NCBI RefSeq assembly: GCF_008830365.1
Contig: NZ_WBKI01000001.1
Coordinates: 930,001-994,000 of the forward strand
DNA length: 64,000 nt
Source: Serratia proteamaculans
Lineage (GTDB): Bacteria; Pseudomonadota; Gammaproteobacteria; Enterobacterales; Enterobacteriaceae
Reading direction: 5' to 3'
The notes under the pieces are model-generated. The model was not told the DNA's origin. It was given only the letters and a program-made list of their open reading frames with translations, and did not search any database. Position numbers and translations under genes: made by a program. Shown here in pieces: positions 18,123 to 27,624 of this stretch; positions within the stretch are counted from its first letter, which is position 1; the number at the start of each line of letters is the position of its first letter.

Positions 18123-19106
18123 CTACAACCAGCGACGCCGCTTCAGCCACCAGCCCAGACAAAACACCAATCCGGTCAACGTCAGGCAAAACGCAGCAAA
18201 ACCGAAAGGATTGCCACCGCCGGGAATACCGCCCAGGTTAACGCCGAACAACCCGGTCAAAAAGGTGGTAGGTAAAAATACCATCGCCAATAGCGACATG
18301 GTGTAAGTACGGCGGTTCATGGCATCAGCCATCACGGTGGTGATTTCGTCAGAAAGGATCGCGGTGCGCGCAATGCTGCCATCCAGATCGTCCAACCCGC
18401 GCCCCAACCGATCGGCAATGTCCTGCATACGGCGACGGTCGTCATCATTCATCCAGGGCAAGCGATCGCTGGCCAGCCGGGAGAATACGTCACGCTGCGG
18501 CGCCATATAGCGACGCAGTACGATCAATTGTTTGCGGATCAGTGCCAACTGCCCGCGCTCAGGAACCTGTTGTTCCAGCAGCGAATCTTCCAGATCGATG
18601 ATTTTGTCGTGCAGATCCTCAATAAACTCACTGGCGTGGTCGGTCAGTGCATCCGATATTTCCACCAGCCAGTTACCGCTGTTGGTCGGCCCGCTGCCAG
18701 TTTGCAGATCGTTCACTACCTGATCGATGGAATACACCTTGCGATGACGGGTGGAAACAATCAGTTTATCGGTCATGTAGACGCGGATAGTTACCAACTG
18801 ATCCGGCCGCGAGTTGGCATTAAAGTTAATGCTGCGCAGCGTGATCATGGTTCCATCACCCACTTTACTGACACGCGGCCGCGAGCTCTCCCCGGATAGC
18901 GCCTCTCTTACCGCATCAGGTAGCAGCGGCGTGGTGGTCAGCCATTCGGCGCTGGCGGGGTGTGCATAATCGAGATGCAGCCAGCAAGGCTCGTCACAGG
19001 TGACTTTATCATCGTAATCAATCGATGTTACGCCACCCTTGCCATCGAGCTGGTAGGCATATACTGCGTCAGGAACCTGTAACTCGCGCCCCTCAATGAC
19101 TTCCAT
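18123..19106 (-). CDS. zntB: Zinc transporter ZntB (CorA superfamily)
   Basis: 327 residues. Long acidic cytoplasmic N-terminal domain, then two C-terminal membrane helices (about 271-292 and 302-321) with the loop signature GVNLGGIPG; CorA-family proteins carry GMN and ZntB the GVN form. Pentameric proton-coupled zinc transporter of the inner membrane. Neighbour of fnrS as in E. coli. ATG at 19106; a short spacer upstream contains no other gene. Confidence 0.95.
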   Translation of the reverse strand: MEVIEGRELQVPDAVYAYQLDGKGGVTSIDYDDKVTCDEPCWLHLDYAHPASAEWLTTTPLLPDAVREALSGESSRPRVSKVGDGTMITLRSINFNANSRPDQLVTIRVYMTDKLIVSTRHRKVYSIDQVVNDLQTGSGPTNSGNWLVEISDALTDHASEFIEDLHDKIIDLEDSLLEQQVPERGQLALIRKQLIVLRRYMAPQRDVFSRLASDRLPWMNDDDRRRMQDIADRLGRGLDDLDGSIARTAILSDEITTVMADAMNRRTYTMSLLAMVFLPTTFLTGLFGVNLGGIPGGGNPFGFAAFCLTLTGLVFCLGWWLKRRRWL

Positions 19107-19264
19107 TCCTCATCCCCTCTGCTTTTCAGTTATTCCAGAGTCTAGCGTTAATGATATGTAGATCAAAGGCCAAGCTGTAAGGGTTGGTTTCCCAAACGCA
19201 CTGATCCGAACCCACTATACTTGTACATACCAAGGAGTGACTGAATAACCAACAGGAGAAATGC

Positions 19265-19975
19265 ATGTTTGATATTAGCGCTGCTGATATTTTTAAAGGG
19301 GTATTCCTCCCCCTACTGACCCTATTTATCGCCATCGTCAAAACACCGTTTCGCATCCGGCAAGAGAACCACGGCAAATTACGCGCCCTGATCGAATCTG
19401 TAGAAGCTAACAAAGGTGAATGCATCCAACTGTTGCTGTTCAGGGATTATATGCGCAGCAAAAGTGCCAATCTGCTTGAACTACGCCAGCTGTTGATGTT
19501 GCCCGATGCCATTCAGGCGCTGGATCTTTATCGCTTTACTCACTCTCAGCAACAAATACTGCGGGTGACGCCTAACGGATTTATATTGAAAGCGTATGCC
19601 GATAGCGCCTTTAAACGCTTTTTATTGTCTTGCTGGTATTTCGTGAAGTATCTGTTTTTCGTTACCCTGTTGGTGCTGTTGCCGGCCTTGGCACAGTGGG
19701 GCATGCAACAACTGGGGGTGATGATTACGCCATCGGCGGTTACATTCCTGCCCGGAGCTAAAATAGTCAACTACGGACAATTGATCTTCCCGGTATTAGT
19801 CTTCACGATGACTATGGGGTGGTTGCTGCACATGACCTTCAAACAGCTATCACAGGCGGGTAATATCGGCTCAGAAACCCGTTTCTTTCGCTATTATCAA
19901 CAGGCGTTGGAAGCGTGCAAGGCTCGTGAATTGCTAAAGCAACTACGCGAATTTTTAGACGCCACGTCGGGATGA
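19265..19975 (+). CDS. Unknown inner-membrane protein, three predicted helices
   Basis: 236 residues not recognised as a named family. ATG 19265 has CAGGAGA before it. One hydrophobic segment near the N-terminus (about 11-27), then a cytoplasmic-looking helical region (residues 28-118, rich in K, R and Q), then two further membrane segments (about 124-148 and 172-193) and a basic C-terminal helix. The stop codon overlaps the start of the next gene (ATGA), so the two are translationally coupled and probably work together. No catalytic motif is visible. Confidence 0.7.
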   Translation: MFDISAADIFKGVFLPLLTLFIAIVKTPFRIRQENHGKLRALIESVEANKGECIQLLLFRDYMRSKSANLLELRQLLMLPDAIQALDLYRFTHSQQQILRVTPNGFILKAYADSAFKRFLLSCWYFVKYLFFVTLLVLLPALAQWGMQQLGVMITPSAVTFLPGAKIVNYGQLIFPVLVFTMTMGWLLHMTFKQLSQAGNIGSETRFFRYYQQALEACKARELLKQLREFLDATSG

Positions 19976-21045
19976 CAATGAAAGCAAAAGTTTTACTCTG
20001 TCGTCTGGTGAGCCTGGGGGGGTTATTGCAGGCCATCTGCCTGCACGCCAGTCCTGCATTGAGTCAGTTTCCCGAGGCCCACCGGCTGCAACTTGCAGGC
20101 TCCGGTCGACTGCCATACTTTGTGGTTAAACCTCAGATTGCCTCACCAGACACCGCTCTGGTGGTCATTCATGGCCATCCGCGTGATGCGGGGAAAACTC
20201 TGGCTGCGGCGCTGAAAGCTGCTCAACTTGCCGCCAAAACCGACGGCACGCTGTTGGTCGCCCCGCTGTTTCCAGTTAGCGATGCGCAGGCCACACGTTG
20301 CCATTCTCCTGGCGTTCCTTCAGCGCAGCCAGGTGACGCTCTCTGGAGTTGCAGGTCCTGGATAGAAGGCGGTTTGGACCACCAGGGTAATACCACCTCA
20401 TTTGCCGCTCTTGATCGGCTGATTGTCGAATTGAAAGTAAAATGGCCAAAGCTACAGTCGGTCACCGTCGCCGGTTTCTCCGCCGGGGCGCAATTTGTAC
20501 AGCACTATGTCGGGTTCGCCCATCCACCTGCCGGCGTGAAGGTGCGTTACGTCATAGCCGACCCCGGCAGTTGGCTCTATTTTGATAGCCACCGGCCGCA
20601 GCCGATAAAAAATGCCCACCCCGCCGATTGGCGCGATTGCCAACAACCAGGGAGCTGCAACTTTGACTGGGTTGAGGTTAATAGTGATGTCTGCCCGAAC
20701 GGCAATCGTTGGAAATACGGCCTTGAGGCCATTCCGGCCTTTCTCGATCAAAATCGTGCATCGGTGCAGCAGCGTTACGCTGCAGCAGATATCACCTATA
20801 TTGAAGGCGATAAAGACAGTGGGAATTCACCCGGCACCTTCTACAAAATACTCGATAAGTCCTGCGCGGCGCAGTCTCAGGGCCCCTATCGGCTGCAACG
20901 TGGCCTGGCCTATGCCGCTTACGACCGACGCTTTATTGCTCCGCACGCCAAACGTGATTTGCTGATCGTTCCCGGTTGCGCACACGACGTAAGCTGTGTA
21001 TTTCCTTCAACGACGGCGCGTGCTGCCTTGTTTGCTACTCCATAA
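19972..21045 (+). CDS. Secreted alpha/beta-hydrolase-like protein
   Basis: 357 residues starting with a signal peptide (MTMKAKVLLCRLVSLGGLLQ then AICLHASPALS, cleavage near 31). The first ATG overlaps the previous stop; ATG 19978 is an alternative. The hydrolase core shows ALVVIHGHPRDAGKT (oxyanion-loop strand), a nucleophile elbow VAGFSAGAQF with Ser about 168, a probable acid in the DKDSG region and histidine in GCAHDVS near the end. At least eight cysteines, including WRDCQQPGSC, suit disulfides in the periplasm or medium. An esterase, lipase or peptidase role is possible; the substrate is unknown. Coupled to the preceding membrane protein. Confidence 0.75.
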   Translation: MTMKAKVLLCRLVSLGGLLQAICLHASPALSQFPEAHRLQLAGSGRLPYFVVKPQIASPDTALVVIHGHPRDAGKTLAAALKAAQLAAKTDGTLLVAPLFPVSDAQATRCHSPGVPSAQPGDALWSCRSWIEGGLDHQGNTTSFAALDRLIVELKVKWPKLQSVTVAGFSAGAQFVQHYVGFAHPPAGVKVRYVIADPGSWLYFDSHRPQPIKNAHPADWRDCQQPGSCNFDWVEVNSDVCPNGNRWKYGLEAIPAFLDQNRASVQQRYAAADITYIEGDKDSGNSPGTFYKILDKSCAAQSQGPYRLQRGLAYAAYDRRFIAPHAKRDLLIVPGCAHDVSCVFPSTTARAALFATP

Positions 21046-21074
21046 ATTACACCATTCCTCTGCCACAAAAATAA

Positions 21075-21099
21075 CAAGCCCCGCAATTAGCGGGGCTTG
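21075..21099. terminator. Bidirectional terminator between the hydrolase gene and mppA
   Basis: Perfect 10-bp stem (21075-21084 with 21090-21099) with loop AATTA. On the minus strand it is followed by TTATTTTT, so it mainly terminates mppA transcription; it can also stop the convergent hydrolase transcript. Confidence 0.8.
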
Positions 21100-21128
21100 A
21101 TGAAAACTCATGGGGATACCGCAACCTG

Positions 21129-22763
21129 TCAGTGTTTCAAAATATACATCGTCTGACTGTAAGCCACGTCTTCCGGATTAGTGATCGGGTAGCCTTTCAC
21201 CCAGGGTTTGATCAATCGGCCATTGGTATACTGATAAATCGGTGCGATTGGTGCCTGATCGGCGATGATCTGTTCCAGCTTATTGTAATCCGTGGTCAGC
21301 GCTGCCGGATTGGTTTCATGACTGGCCAGCGCCAGCAGCTTATCGTAATCCGCACTTTTGAATTTAGCGATGTTACCACTGTGGGTTGAGCTCAACAGCG
21401 ACAGGAAGGTCGAGGCCTCATTGTAATCGCCGACCCAGGAGGCGCGTACCACGTCGAAATTACCGGTGTTACGGCTATCGATGTAGGTTTTCCATTCCTG
21501 GTTTTGCAGTTTGACGTCGATACCGAGCGTTTTCTTCCACATTGAAGCCACGGCAATGGCGATTTTCTGGTGACTTTCCGAAGTGTTATACAGCAGCGTC
21601 AGCTTCAGCGGATTGTTCGGGCCATAGCCGGCCGCCTGCATCAACGCCTTGGCCTGCGCATCCAGTTCCGCCTGCGGCTGTTGCTGCAACAGGCTCACCT
21701 CTGGCTTAAACCCGGCAGTGACGTCCGGTGTGAAGTGGTAAGCCGGTTTTTCACCGGTACCCAACACTTTCTCGGCGATAATTTTGCGATCGATCGCGTA
21801 AGACAATGCCTTACGCACCCGAACATCATTCGTCGGCGCACGTTGGGTGTTAAAAGCATAATAATAGGTCCCGAGCTGATCCGGGGTATAGACCTGGTCC
21901 GGAATGTCTTTCAACAGCTTTTGGTACATATTTTTCGGGAAGGACTCGGTGATATCGATATCGCCGGCCAGATAACGTTTGGTAGCGTTGGATTCCTGGT
22001 TGATCGGCACAAAGGTCACTTTGGTCAGCACCGTGTGCGCATGGTCCCAATAGTGCTCGTTTGGCGTCAGCACCAGCTTTTCGTTGACCACCCGTTCCTG
22101 CAGTTTAAACGCGCCATTACCGACCAGATTGCCGACCTTGGTCCAGTCATTACCAAATTTCTCCACCACTGCCTTGTTGACCGGGAACAGGCTGAAGTTG
22201 GCGGTCAGGCTGACAAAATACGGTACCGGTTTGTTCAACTGCACTTTAAAGGTGTAATCATCCAGCGCCGTGACGCCCAGCTTATCGGCGGGCAGTTTGC
22301 CGGTAACGATCTCATCCGCGTTTTGAATGCCGGCCAGTTGGGCAAACCAGGCGAAAGGAGACAGATTTTTCGGCTCGACCAGCCGTTGCCAGCTATAAAC
22401 AAAGTCTTTCGCCGTGACAGGGTCACCGTTAGACCAGCGCGCATCTTTACGCAGGGTGAAAATATAGGTTTGGTTATCGGTAGTTTGCCAGCGCGTGGCC
22501 ACGCCTGGGATCACCTTGCCGTTAGCATCCTGATTCACCAGCCCTTCAAACAGATCGCGCGCCAATTGCGCTTCCGGCAAGCCTACCGCTTTGATCGGAT
22601 CGAGTGAGGCCGGTTCATCTTTAATGTGGCGAACAATTTCCTGCTTTTCCGCCAGAGTGGTACCTGGGGGAACCTGCGCCGCCATAGCGCTGCTCAACCC
22701 TGCGCCGATCGCCACGGCACACAGCGCCAAACGAAAACCTTGTTGAATTTTTTTTCTCGTCAT
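21129..22763 (-). CDS. mppA: Murein tripeptide-binding protein MppA
   Basis: 544 residues with a signal peptide (MTRKKIQQGFRLALCAVAIG plus AGLSSAMA, cleavage near 28). Family 5 extracellular solute-binding protein; long blocks such as HIKDEPASLDPIKAVGLPE, GDIDITESFPKNMYQKLLKD and NQEWKTYIDSRNTGNFDV match E. coli MppA more closely than OppA. Binds the cell-wall peptide L-Ala-gamma-D-Glu-meso-DAP in the periplasm and delivers it to the Opp permease. mpaA and ycjG, which degrade the same peptide, are close by, supporting MppA rather than a second OppA. Confidence 0.95.
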   Translation of the reverse strand: MTRKKIQQGFRLALCAVAIGAGLSSAMAAQVPPGTTLAEKQEIVRHIKDEPASLDPIKAVGLPEAQLARDLFEGLVNQDANGKVIPGVATRWQTTDNQTYIFTLRKDARWSNGDPVTAKDFVYSWQRLVEPKNLSPFAWFAQLAGIQNADEIVTGKLPADKLGVTALDDYTFKVQLNKPVPYFVSLTANFSLFPVNKAVVEKFGNDWTKVGNLVGNGAFKLQERVVNEKLVLTPNEHYWDHAHTVLTKVTFVPINQESNATKRYLAGDIDITESFPKNMYQKLLKDIPDQVYTPDQLGTYYYAFNTQRAPTNDVRVRKALSYAIDRKIIAEKVLGTGEKPAYHFTPDVTAGFKPEVSLLQQQPQAELDAQAKALMQAAGYGPNNPLKLTLLYNTSESHQKIAIAVASMWKKTLGIDVKLQNQEWKTYIDSRNTGNFDVVRASWVGDYNEASTFLSLLSSTHSGNIAKFKSADYDKLLALASHETNPAALTTDYNKLEQIIADQAPIAPIYQYTNGRLIKPWVKGYPITNPEDVAYSQTMYILKH

Positions 22764-22871
22764 TCTGATTCATCCCCGTTAACCATCTGAATTTTTTATC
22801 TTATAGCACAAGATTAGTCTCACCTAGAGTTCCAGACAGTCAAGATGTAAAAACTGGGGGCCAGACAATAA

Positions 22872-22907
22872 AAAATGCCCGCACGACGATGTCGATATGG
22901 GCATTTT
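22872..22907. terminator. Hairpin after the small acidic-protein gene
   Basis: AAAATGCCC (22872-22880) pairs with GGGCATTTT (22899-22907), loop 18 bases with an inner CGA/TCG pair; A and T runs flank it on both sides. It lies just past the stop of the 22924-23274 gene on the minus strand. Confidence 0.65.
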
Positions 22908-22923
22908 CTCTTAACGAACTCGA

Positions 22924-23274
22924 TTAGTCGTAAAGGTGAATACTATTGATGCGGTAGCTGAATTCCTCACCCTCTTCTTCATCAAAAATGGTGAAGAAAC
23001 CTTTCTCGACCAACGGCTTGGCATGGATATCGGTTTTCTGCATCTGACGTGACTCGGCATCGTCAAAACCATAGTCGAGATAGAAGCTGTTTTTCTGGTA
23101 GTCGACGTGCAGGGTAAACGGATAGTTGGACTCATCGCCACGCCCGTCGTCGTTCTTCACCACGCCAAACCATTCACCCTGACGGATCTGGTTTTCCTCG
23201 TCCACACCGCACAGCAGCGTGATGGTATCCTGATCATTTTCGCTATAGCTGGCAACTATTCTGGCTACTGGCAT
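22924..23274 (-). CDS. Conserved-looking acidic cytoplasmic protein of unknown function
   Basis: 116 residues, no signal peptide or membrane segment, strongly acidic (a DEEEGEEF run near residue 97). Coding signature is good: ordinary codon usage, no competing frame, its own hairpin terminator. ATG 23274 is preceded by GGGGATTTAAC. I do not recognise the family. It lies between mppA and mpaA but on its own transcript, so its place among murein-recycling genes may be accidental. Confidence 0.7.
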   Translation of the reverse strand: MPVARIVASYSENDQDTITLLCGVDEENQIRQGEWFGVVKNDDGRGDESNYPFTLHVDYQKNSFYLDYGFDDAESRQMQKTDIHAKPLVEKGFFTIFDEEEGEEFSYRINSIHLYD

Positions 23275-23472
23275 GTTAAATCCCCTGTTTGGTTAGCTTT
23301 GCCGATAGTATAACAACAGCGAAATAGATGACGGGGTTTTATTGTTACCTGCGCTAACGCACAGTTCACATATCAAGCGATAGCGAACAATTGCTCTGGG
23401 AAAGTTAAGTGAAAGCGTAATACACTGAATAAAATGATAATCACTCTCGACCTTTAAATCAGGGACTACATC

Positions 23473-24180
23473 ATGATCCAGCATCGACCGCGCAGTGAAC
23501 GTGGCCAATTGGCCGTTGCAGGAGAGAATTACGGCAGTTCGCTGTTGGGTGCACCGCTACTTTATTTTCCGGCGGCCGTCAGTGGCCCGGAAACTGGACT
23601 GATTATTGCCGGCACCCACGGTGATGAAAGCGCCGCTATCGTTACCCTGTCCTGCGCATTGCGCAGCATCGCACCAAACCAGTTGCGCCACCATGTAGTA
23701 CTGGCGGTCAATCCCGACGGCTGCCAGCTCGGGCTGCGCGCCAATGCCAACGGGGTCGATCTGAACCGTAACTTCCCGGCAGCCAACTGGCGCTCCGGCG
23801 ATACAGTTTACCGTTGGAACAGCGCGGCAGAGGCTCGGGACGTTAAACTCTCGACCGGCGGTCGCCCAGGCTCCGAACCGGAAACCCAGGCGCTATGCCA
23901 TCTGATCCACCGGTTGAAACCGCACTGGGTGGTGTCGTTCCACGAGCCATTGGCCTGTATTGAAGACCCAGCCAGTTCACAGCTCGGCGTTTGGCTTTCG
24001 CATAAATTTGCCTTACCGCTGGTCACCAGCGTCGGTTACGAAACGCCGGGGTCATTCGGCAGTTGGTGCGCCGATTTGTCACTGCCCTGCATTACTGCGG
24101 AATTCCCCCCTATCTCGGCCGATGCCGCCAGCGAAAACTACCTGGACGCCATGGTAGAGTTACTGACTTACCCGGATTAA
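23473..24180 (+). CDS. mpaA: Murein tripeptide amidase MpaA
   Basis: 235 residues, cytoplasmic. Zinc carboxypeptidase of the M14 type: zinc ligands in GTHGDE (His49, Glu52) and the later SFHEP histidine (about 157), plus the GVDLNRNFP substrate-binding motif near 95-103 and the catalytic glutamate in TAEFPP. Hydrolyses the gamma-D-Glu-DAP bond of free murein tripeptide, giving L-Ala-D-Glu, the substrate of YcjG encoded just downstream on the other strand. ATG 23473 has a GGGACTA spacer upstream and matches the family start. Confidence 0.95.
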   Translation: MIQHRPRSERGQLAVAGENYGSSLLGAPLLYFPAAVSGPETGLIIAGTHGDESAAIVTLSCALRSIAPNQLRHHVVLAVNPDGCQLGLRANANGVDLNRNFPAANWRSGDTVYRWNSAAEARDVKLSTGGRPGSEPETQALCHLIHRLKPHWVVSFHEPLACIEDPASSQLGVWLSHKFALPLVTSVGYETPGSFGSWCADLSLPCITAEFPPISADAASENYLDAMVELLTYPD

Positions 24181-24185
24181 ACCGG

Positions 24186-25157
24186 TTATGGGGCGAGATT
24201 AATCGCCCCACATTCAAACGCCAGACCCGGTTCAACGTCATTCGCCAGCCAGGTCGGGCCGTCCAAATCGACGAATCGCGCGCCCGGTGCCAAGGGTAGC
24301 GCGGCATTGATCGCCCGCGAGGTGCAAAGCATACAGCCGAGCATGATGGCGAAGCCCTGTTCCAGCGCCGCTTCAGCCAGCGCCAGTCCTTCGGTCAGGC
24401 CGCCGGTTTTATCCAGCTTGATATTGACCATCTGATAGCGGCCGGCCAGCTTGGGCAAATCACCGCGGGTGTGGCAGCTTTCATCTGCGCAAATGGGTAA
24501 CGGGTGGATAAAGTTTTCCAGTGCACTGTCATCCGTCGCCGGCAGCGGTTGCTCCAGCATCGCCACGCCCAGATCGGCCAACAGTTGGCAGCGAGCCGCC
24601 AGCCCTTCCGCCTGCCAGGACTCATTGGCATCGACAATTAACGTGGTATCCGGCACCGCCGCACGGATCGCCACTAGTCGTTCACTGATCAGATGATTGT
24701 CCAGTTTGATTTTCAGCAACCGCGCCCCTTGCTGTTCAAGTTCACGCGCGGCGAAAGCCATGGCTTCCGGCGAACCGATGCTGACCGTTTGCGCCATCAA
24801 AATACGTTCCGGTTCTGTAACACCGCTGCGCTGCCAACGGCTTTGGCCACTCAGTTGACACTCCAAATCCCACAACGCGGAATCCACCGCGTTACGAGCA
24901 GCGCCTGCTGGCATTAGCTGCTGCAGTTGCTCACGCGTCACACCCTGTTCGACAACCGGTGCCACTTCAGCCAGCAATTCCATCACCGAAGCCTCACTTT
25001 CACCGTAACGCGGATAAGGCGTGCATTCACCGACACCCCGTACGCCCTGTTGCTCAATTTCGACCACCACCACTTTGGCTTCGGTACGGCTGCCGCGGGC
25101 AATAACAAAAGCGGTATGTAATGGCCAGGCTTCTGGATAAAAACGCATGCTTCTCAT
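24186..25157 (-). CDS. ycjG: L-Ala-D/L-Glu epimerase
   Basis: 323 residues from ATG 25157, preceded by CAGGAGCC; the frame extends 21 codons upstream without any family similarity. Enolase-superfamily fold: the catalytic lysines are in KIKLDN (KxK, about residue 150), metal ligands in VDANESW, EQPL and ADESC, and the second lysine in NIKLDKTGG. Converts L-Ala-D-Glu from cell-wall peptides to L-Ala-L-Glu for general peptidases. Convergent with mpaA (5 bases between stops). Completes the mppA/mpaA/ycjG recycling set. Confidence 0.95.
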   Translation of the reverse strand: MRSMRFYPEAWPLHTAFVIARGSRTEAKVVVVEIEQQGVRGVGECTPYPRYGESEASVMELLAEVAPVVEQGVTREQLQQLMPAGAARNAVDSALWDLECQLSGQSRWQRSGVTEPERILMAQTVSIGSPEAMAFAARELEQQGARLLKIKLDNHLISERLVAIRAAVPDTTLIVDANESWQAEGLAARCQLLADLGVAMLEQPLPATDDSALENFIHPLPICADESCHTRGDLPKLAGRYQMVNIKLDKTGGLTEGLALAEAALEQGFAIMLGCMLCTSRAINAALPLAPGARFVDLDGPTWLANDVEPGLAFECGAINLAP

Positions 25158-25380
25158 AACGGCTCCTGAGCGGAAATTACGCATAATATCGGACGAATAC
25201 GCGGGTGATTTTTTGGACACACTCTAATATATACAACTATTTAGCAAACTTTATATATCCAACCCACAATTGTTGACATAAACTGATGCCAGGGTGTGAA
25301 CCTAATGTTAAAGGCGGCCGAAAGGCCATTTTATTAGGCTCATGCCCTTTGTATAAACACCTGTAAAAGGATTCAAGCTA

Positions 25381-25884
25381 ATGACTCAGACAGTACATTT
25401 TAAAGGCAACCCGGTTAGCGTTGCAGGCCACCTGCCACAGGCCGGCGAACAAGCCAAAGCCTTCTCGCTGGTTGCCAAAGACCTGTCAGACGTAGCGCTG
25501 AGCAGCTTCGCCGGTCAACGCAAAGTTCTGAACATTTTCCCAAGTATTGATACCGGCGTTTGCGCGACCTCAGTACGTACATTCAACCAACTGGCCAGCG
25601 GCCTGGATAACACCGTAGTGCTGTGCATCTCGGCTGATCTGCCGTTCGCACAGTCACGCTTCTGCGGTGCGGAAGGCCTGGACAACGTGGTAACCCTGTC
25701 CACCCTGCGTGGCGCTGAATTCAAACAGGCTTACGGCGTTGAGATCACCGATGGCCCACTGACGGGTCTGACTGCGCGTGCGGTTGTGGTGCTGGATGGC
25801 CAGGACAACGTGCTGTACAGCGAACTGGTGAATGAAATCACCGAAGAGCCGAACTACGATGCGGCGCTGGCTGCGCTGAAGTAA
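25381..25884 (+). CDS. tpx: Thiol peroxidase
   Basis: 167 residues. Atypical 2-Cys peroxiredoxin: peroxidatic Cys61 in [10 protein letters not shown] and resolving Cys95 in QSRFCG are both present, with Thr and Arg of the active site. Reduces alkyl and lipid hydroperoxides with thioredoxin; in E. coli the protein is also periplasm-associated. ATG 25381 follows AAAGGATTCAAGCTA. A GNRA-type hairpin (GGCC-GAAA-GGCC, 25318-25329) lies in the 5' untranslated region. Divergent from ycjG as in E. coli. Confidence 0.97.
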   Translation: MTQTVHFKGNPVSVAGHLPQAGEQAKAFSLVAKDLSDVALSSFAGQRKVLNIFPSIDTGVCATSVRTFNQLASGLDNTVVLCISADLPFAQSRFCGAEGLDNVVTLSTLRGAEFKQAYGVEITDGPLTGLTARAVVVLDGQDNVLYSELVNEITEEPNYDAALAALK

Positions 25885-25930
25885 TACCAAGAGGCCGAAG
25901 AATGCCGGCCTCTAAATGTTAACTGTAGAA

Positions 25931-25957
25931 ACGGGCGCTTATGGCGCCCGTTTTTTT
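25931..25957. terminator. Bidirectional terminator between tpx and tyrR
   Basis: ACGGGCGC (25931-25938) with GCGCCCGT (25944-25951), followed by seven Ts on the + strand. A second hairpin, AGAGGCCG/CGGCCTCT, lies just before it at 25892-25915. Serves tpx, and possibly tyrR on the minus strand. Confidence 0.85.
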
Positions 25958-27527
25958 ATTCTTCGTTTTCGCCGGTAGGCTTACGGCTGCTGAGGCCATA
26001 TTCGCGCAACTTATTGGCAATCGCGGTATGTGAAACCCCCAGGCGTTTCGCCAGTTTTCGCGTACTTGGGTAAGTACGGTACAGCCGTGTCAGCACCGAG
26101 CGCTCGAATCGCTTGCTGATATCGTCAAGCGAACCATCCATAACCTCATCGCCGAGTGACATTTCAACCTCAAACTCCGGCAGTACGATGTCCTGCGGGC
26201 GCAGTTCGAAGCCTTCCGTTTGCGTCAACGCGCGGTAAATCGCGTTCTTCAACTGTCGCACGTTGCCCGGCCAGCCGTATTTGCTGAGGAAACTGCCCAG
26301 ATCGTTCGCCAACTTCGGCCGCGCGACACCCTGCTCATCGGCAAAACGCGCCACAAACAGCTCGGTCAATGGCATGATGTCCTGCGGACGCTCACGCAGC
26401 GGCGGAATAGTGATGGTCAGCACGTTAAGACGATAGTAGAGATCCTCACGGAACTCACCACGTTGTACCAGTTCGGTCAGATTTTTCTGCGTCGCACAAA
26501 TCACCCGGACATCCACGTGCACCTCGTGTTCTTCACCCACACGACGGAAGGTACCATCGTTAATAAAGCGCAGCAGTTTGGTCTGCATGCGCGGCGACAT
26601 CTCGCCGATCTCATCCAGCAGCACCGAGCCACCGTGAGCCTGCTCGAAGAAGCCCTTCTTGCCTTCCAGCGCATTCGGATAGGCGCCAGGCGCATGGCCA
26701 AACAGCTCACTTTCCGCTACGTCATCCGGCAATGCGGCACAGTTCAGCGCCAGAAACGGCTGCTTGCCACGCGGACTGCGTAAATGGCAGGCCCGGGCCA
26801 GAATATCTTTGCCGGTACCGGTGTCGCCGACAATCAACAGCGGCGCATCCAGCATTGCCAACTTGCGTGCCTGCTCCAGCACATGACGCATTTTCGGGCT
26901 GGCGGCAACGATGTGATCAAACTCGGTATCGTCATTCACCGACAGATTCTGTAACTGGCGTCCCATACGGGCCGTGGATTTCAGCATCACTACCGCGCCT
27001 ACGGTGGCATTCTGCTGGTTTTCATCTTCCAGGTAGATAGGTGTGATATCCATCAGGAAGTCCTGGCTGCGGATCACCACCCGTTCAGATTGCGGCGTCG
27101 TTTGCTCGCTCTCGAGCCAGCGATTGAAGTTGTAGCCGCCAATTAATGCGGTGGCGGTTTGGTTACGGATTTTGTCTTCGCTGAGTCCGAACAGCGCCTG
27201 CGCCGCCGGGTTGGCCAGTTCGACTTTGCCCTTCATGTCGATCGAGAACACCGGCTCCGGCATCGACTCCAACAGCGCGCGCAGTGCGCGGTGTTCGCGT
27301 TCAGATGGCATGAAATTCACGGTGCGTACATCGGTCACACCGGCAATGCGGCGGATCTCGACCATCAGCGCGCGGAAGGTGTCAAAATCCAGCTGGGAAA
27401 AATTGAGGTAAATGCGGCCGATAGGATCGATTTCGATGCCACGTAAATCTATGCTGCGCAATACCAAAAGATCGAGTAACTCTCGAGTCAGACCGAGCCG
27501 GTCTTCGCAAAAAACTTCCAAACGCAT
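25956..27527 (-). CDS. tyrR: TyrR, regulator of aromatic amino acid genes
   Basis: 523 residues. N-terminal ACT domain (MRLEVFCEDRLGLTRELLDLL), PAS domain (about 78-190), central sigma-54-activator-type AAA+ domain with Walker A GDTGTGKD near 235 and DEIGEMSP Walker B, and a C-terminal helix-turn-helix (RKLAKRLGVSHTAIANKLREYG). The GAFTGA loop used to contact sigma-54 is changed to APGAYPNA, as expected because TyrR works with sigma-70. Binds tyrosine, phenylalanine and ATP and controls aromatic biosynthesis and transport. A TyrR-type box lies upstream. Confidence 0.97.
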   Translation of the reverse strand: MRLEVFCEDRLGLTRELLDLLVLRSIDLRGIEIDPIGRIYLNFSQLDFDTFRALMVEIRRIAGVTDVRTVNFMPSEREHRALRALLESMPEPVFSIDMKGKVELANPAAQALFGLSEDKIRNQTATALIGGYNFNRWLESEQTTPQSERVVIRSQDFLMDITPIYLEDENQQNATVGAVVMLKSTARMGRQLQNLSVNDDTEFDHIVAASPKMRHVLEQARKLAMLDAPLLIVGDTGTGKDILARACHLRSPRGKQPFLALNCAALPDDVAESELFGHAPGAYPNALEGKKGFFEQAHGGSVLLDEIGEMSPRMQTKLLRFINDGTFRRVGEEHEVHVDVRVICATQKNLTELVQRGEFREDLYYRLNVLTITIPPLRERPQDIMPLTELFVARFADEQGVARPKLANDLGSFLSKYGWPGNVRQLKNAIYRALTQTEGFELRPQDIVLPEFEVEMSLGDEVMDGSLDDISKRFERSVLTRLYRTYPSTRKLAKRLGVSHTAIANKLREYGLSSRKPTGENEE

Positions 27528-27606
27528 CAGTATTGGCCTTATCTCTGCAGGTGCGGGGATGACTGATAACGATGATACTCTCTCACCCCGAGCGGTAGAA
27601 GCAATC

Positions 27607-27624
27607 TGTCAGCAAAAGTTGACA
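27607..27624 (-). promoter_or_regulatory. TyrR box upstream of tyrR
   Basis: TGTCAGCAAAAGTTGACA (18 bases) matches TGTAAA-N6-TTTACA in 9 of 12 positions and is a symmetrical dyad (CTGTCA/TGACAG). It lies 80 bases before the tyrR start, suggesting autoregulation as in E. coli. The rest of the 329-base gap (27528-27856) shows nothing I can name. Confidence 0.75.

Noticed and set aside
21570-22607. 345-codon + strand frame
   Set aside because: Antisense shadow of mppA; mppA matches its family across its whole length.
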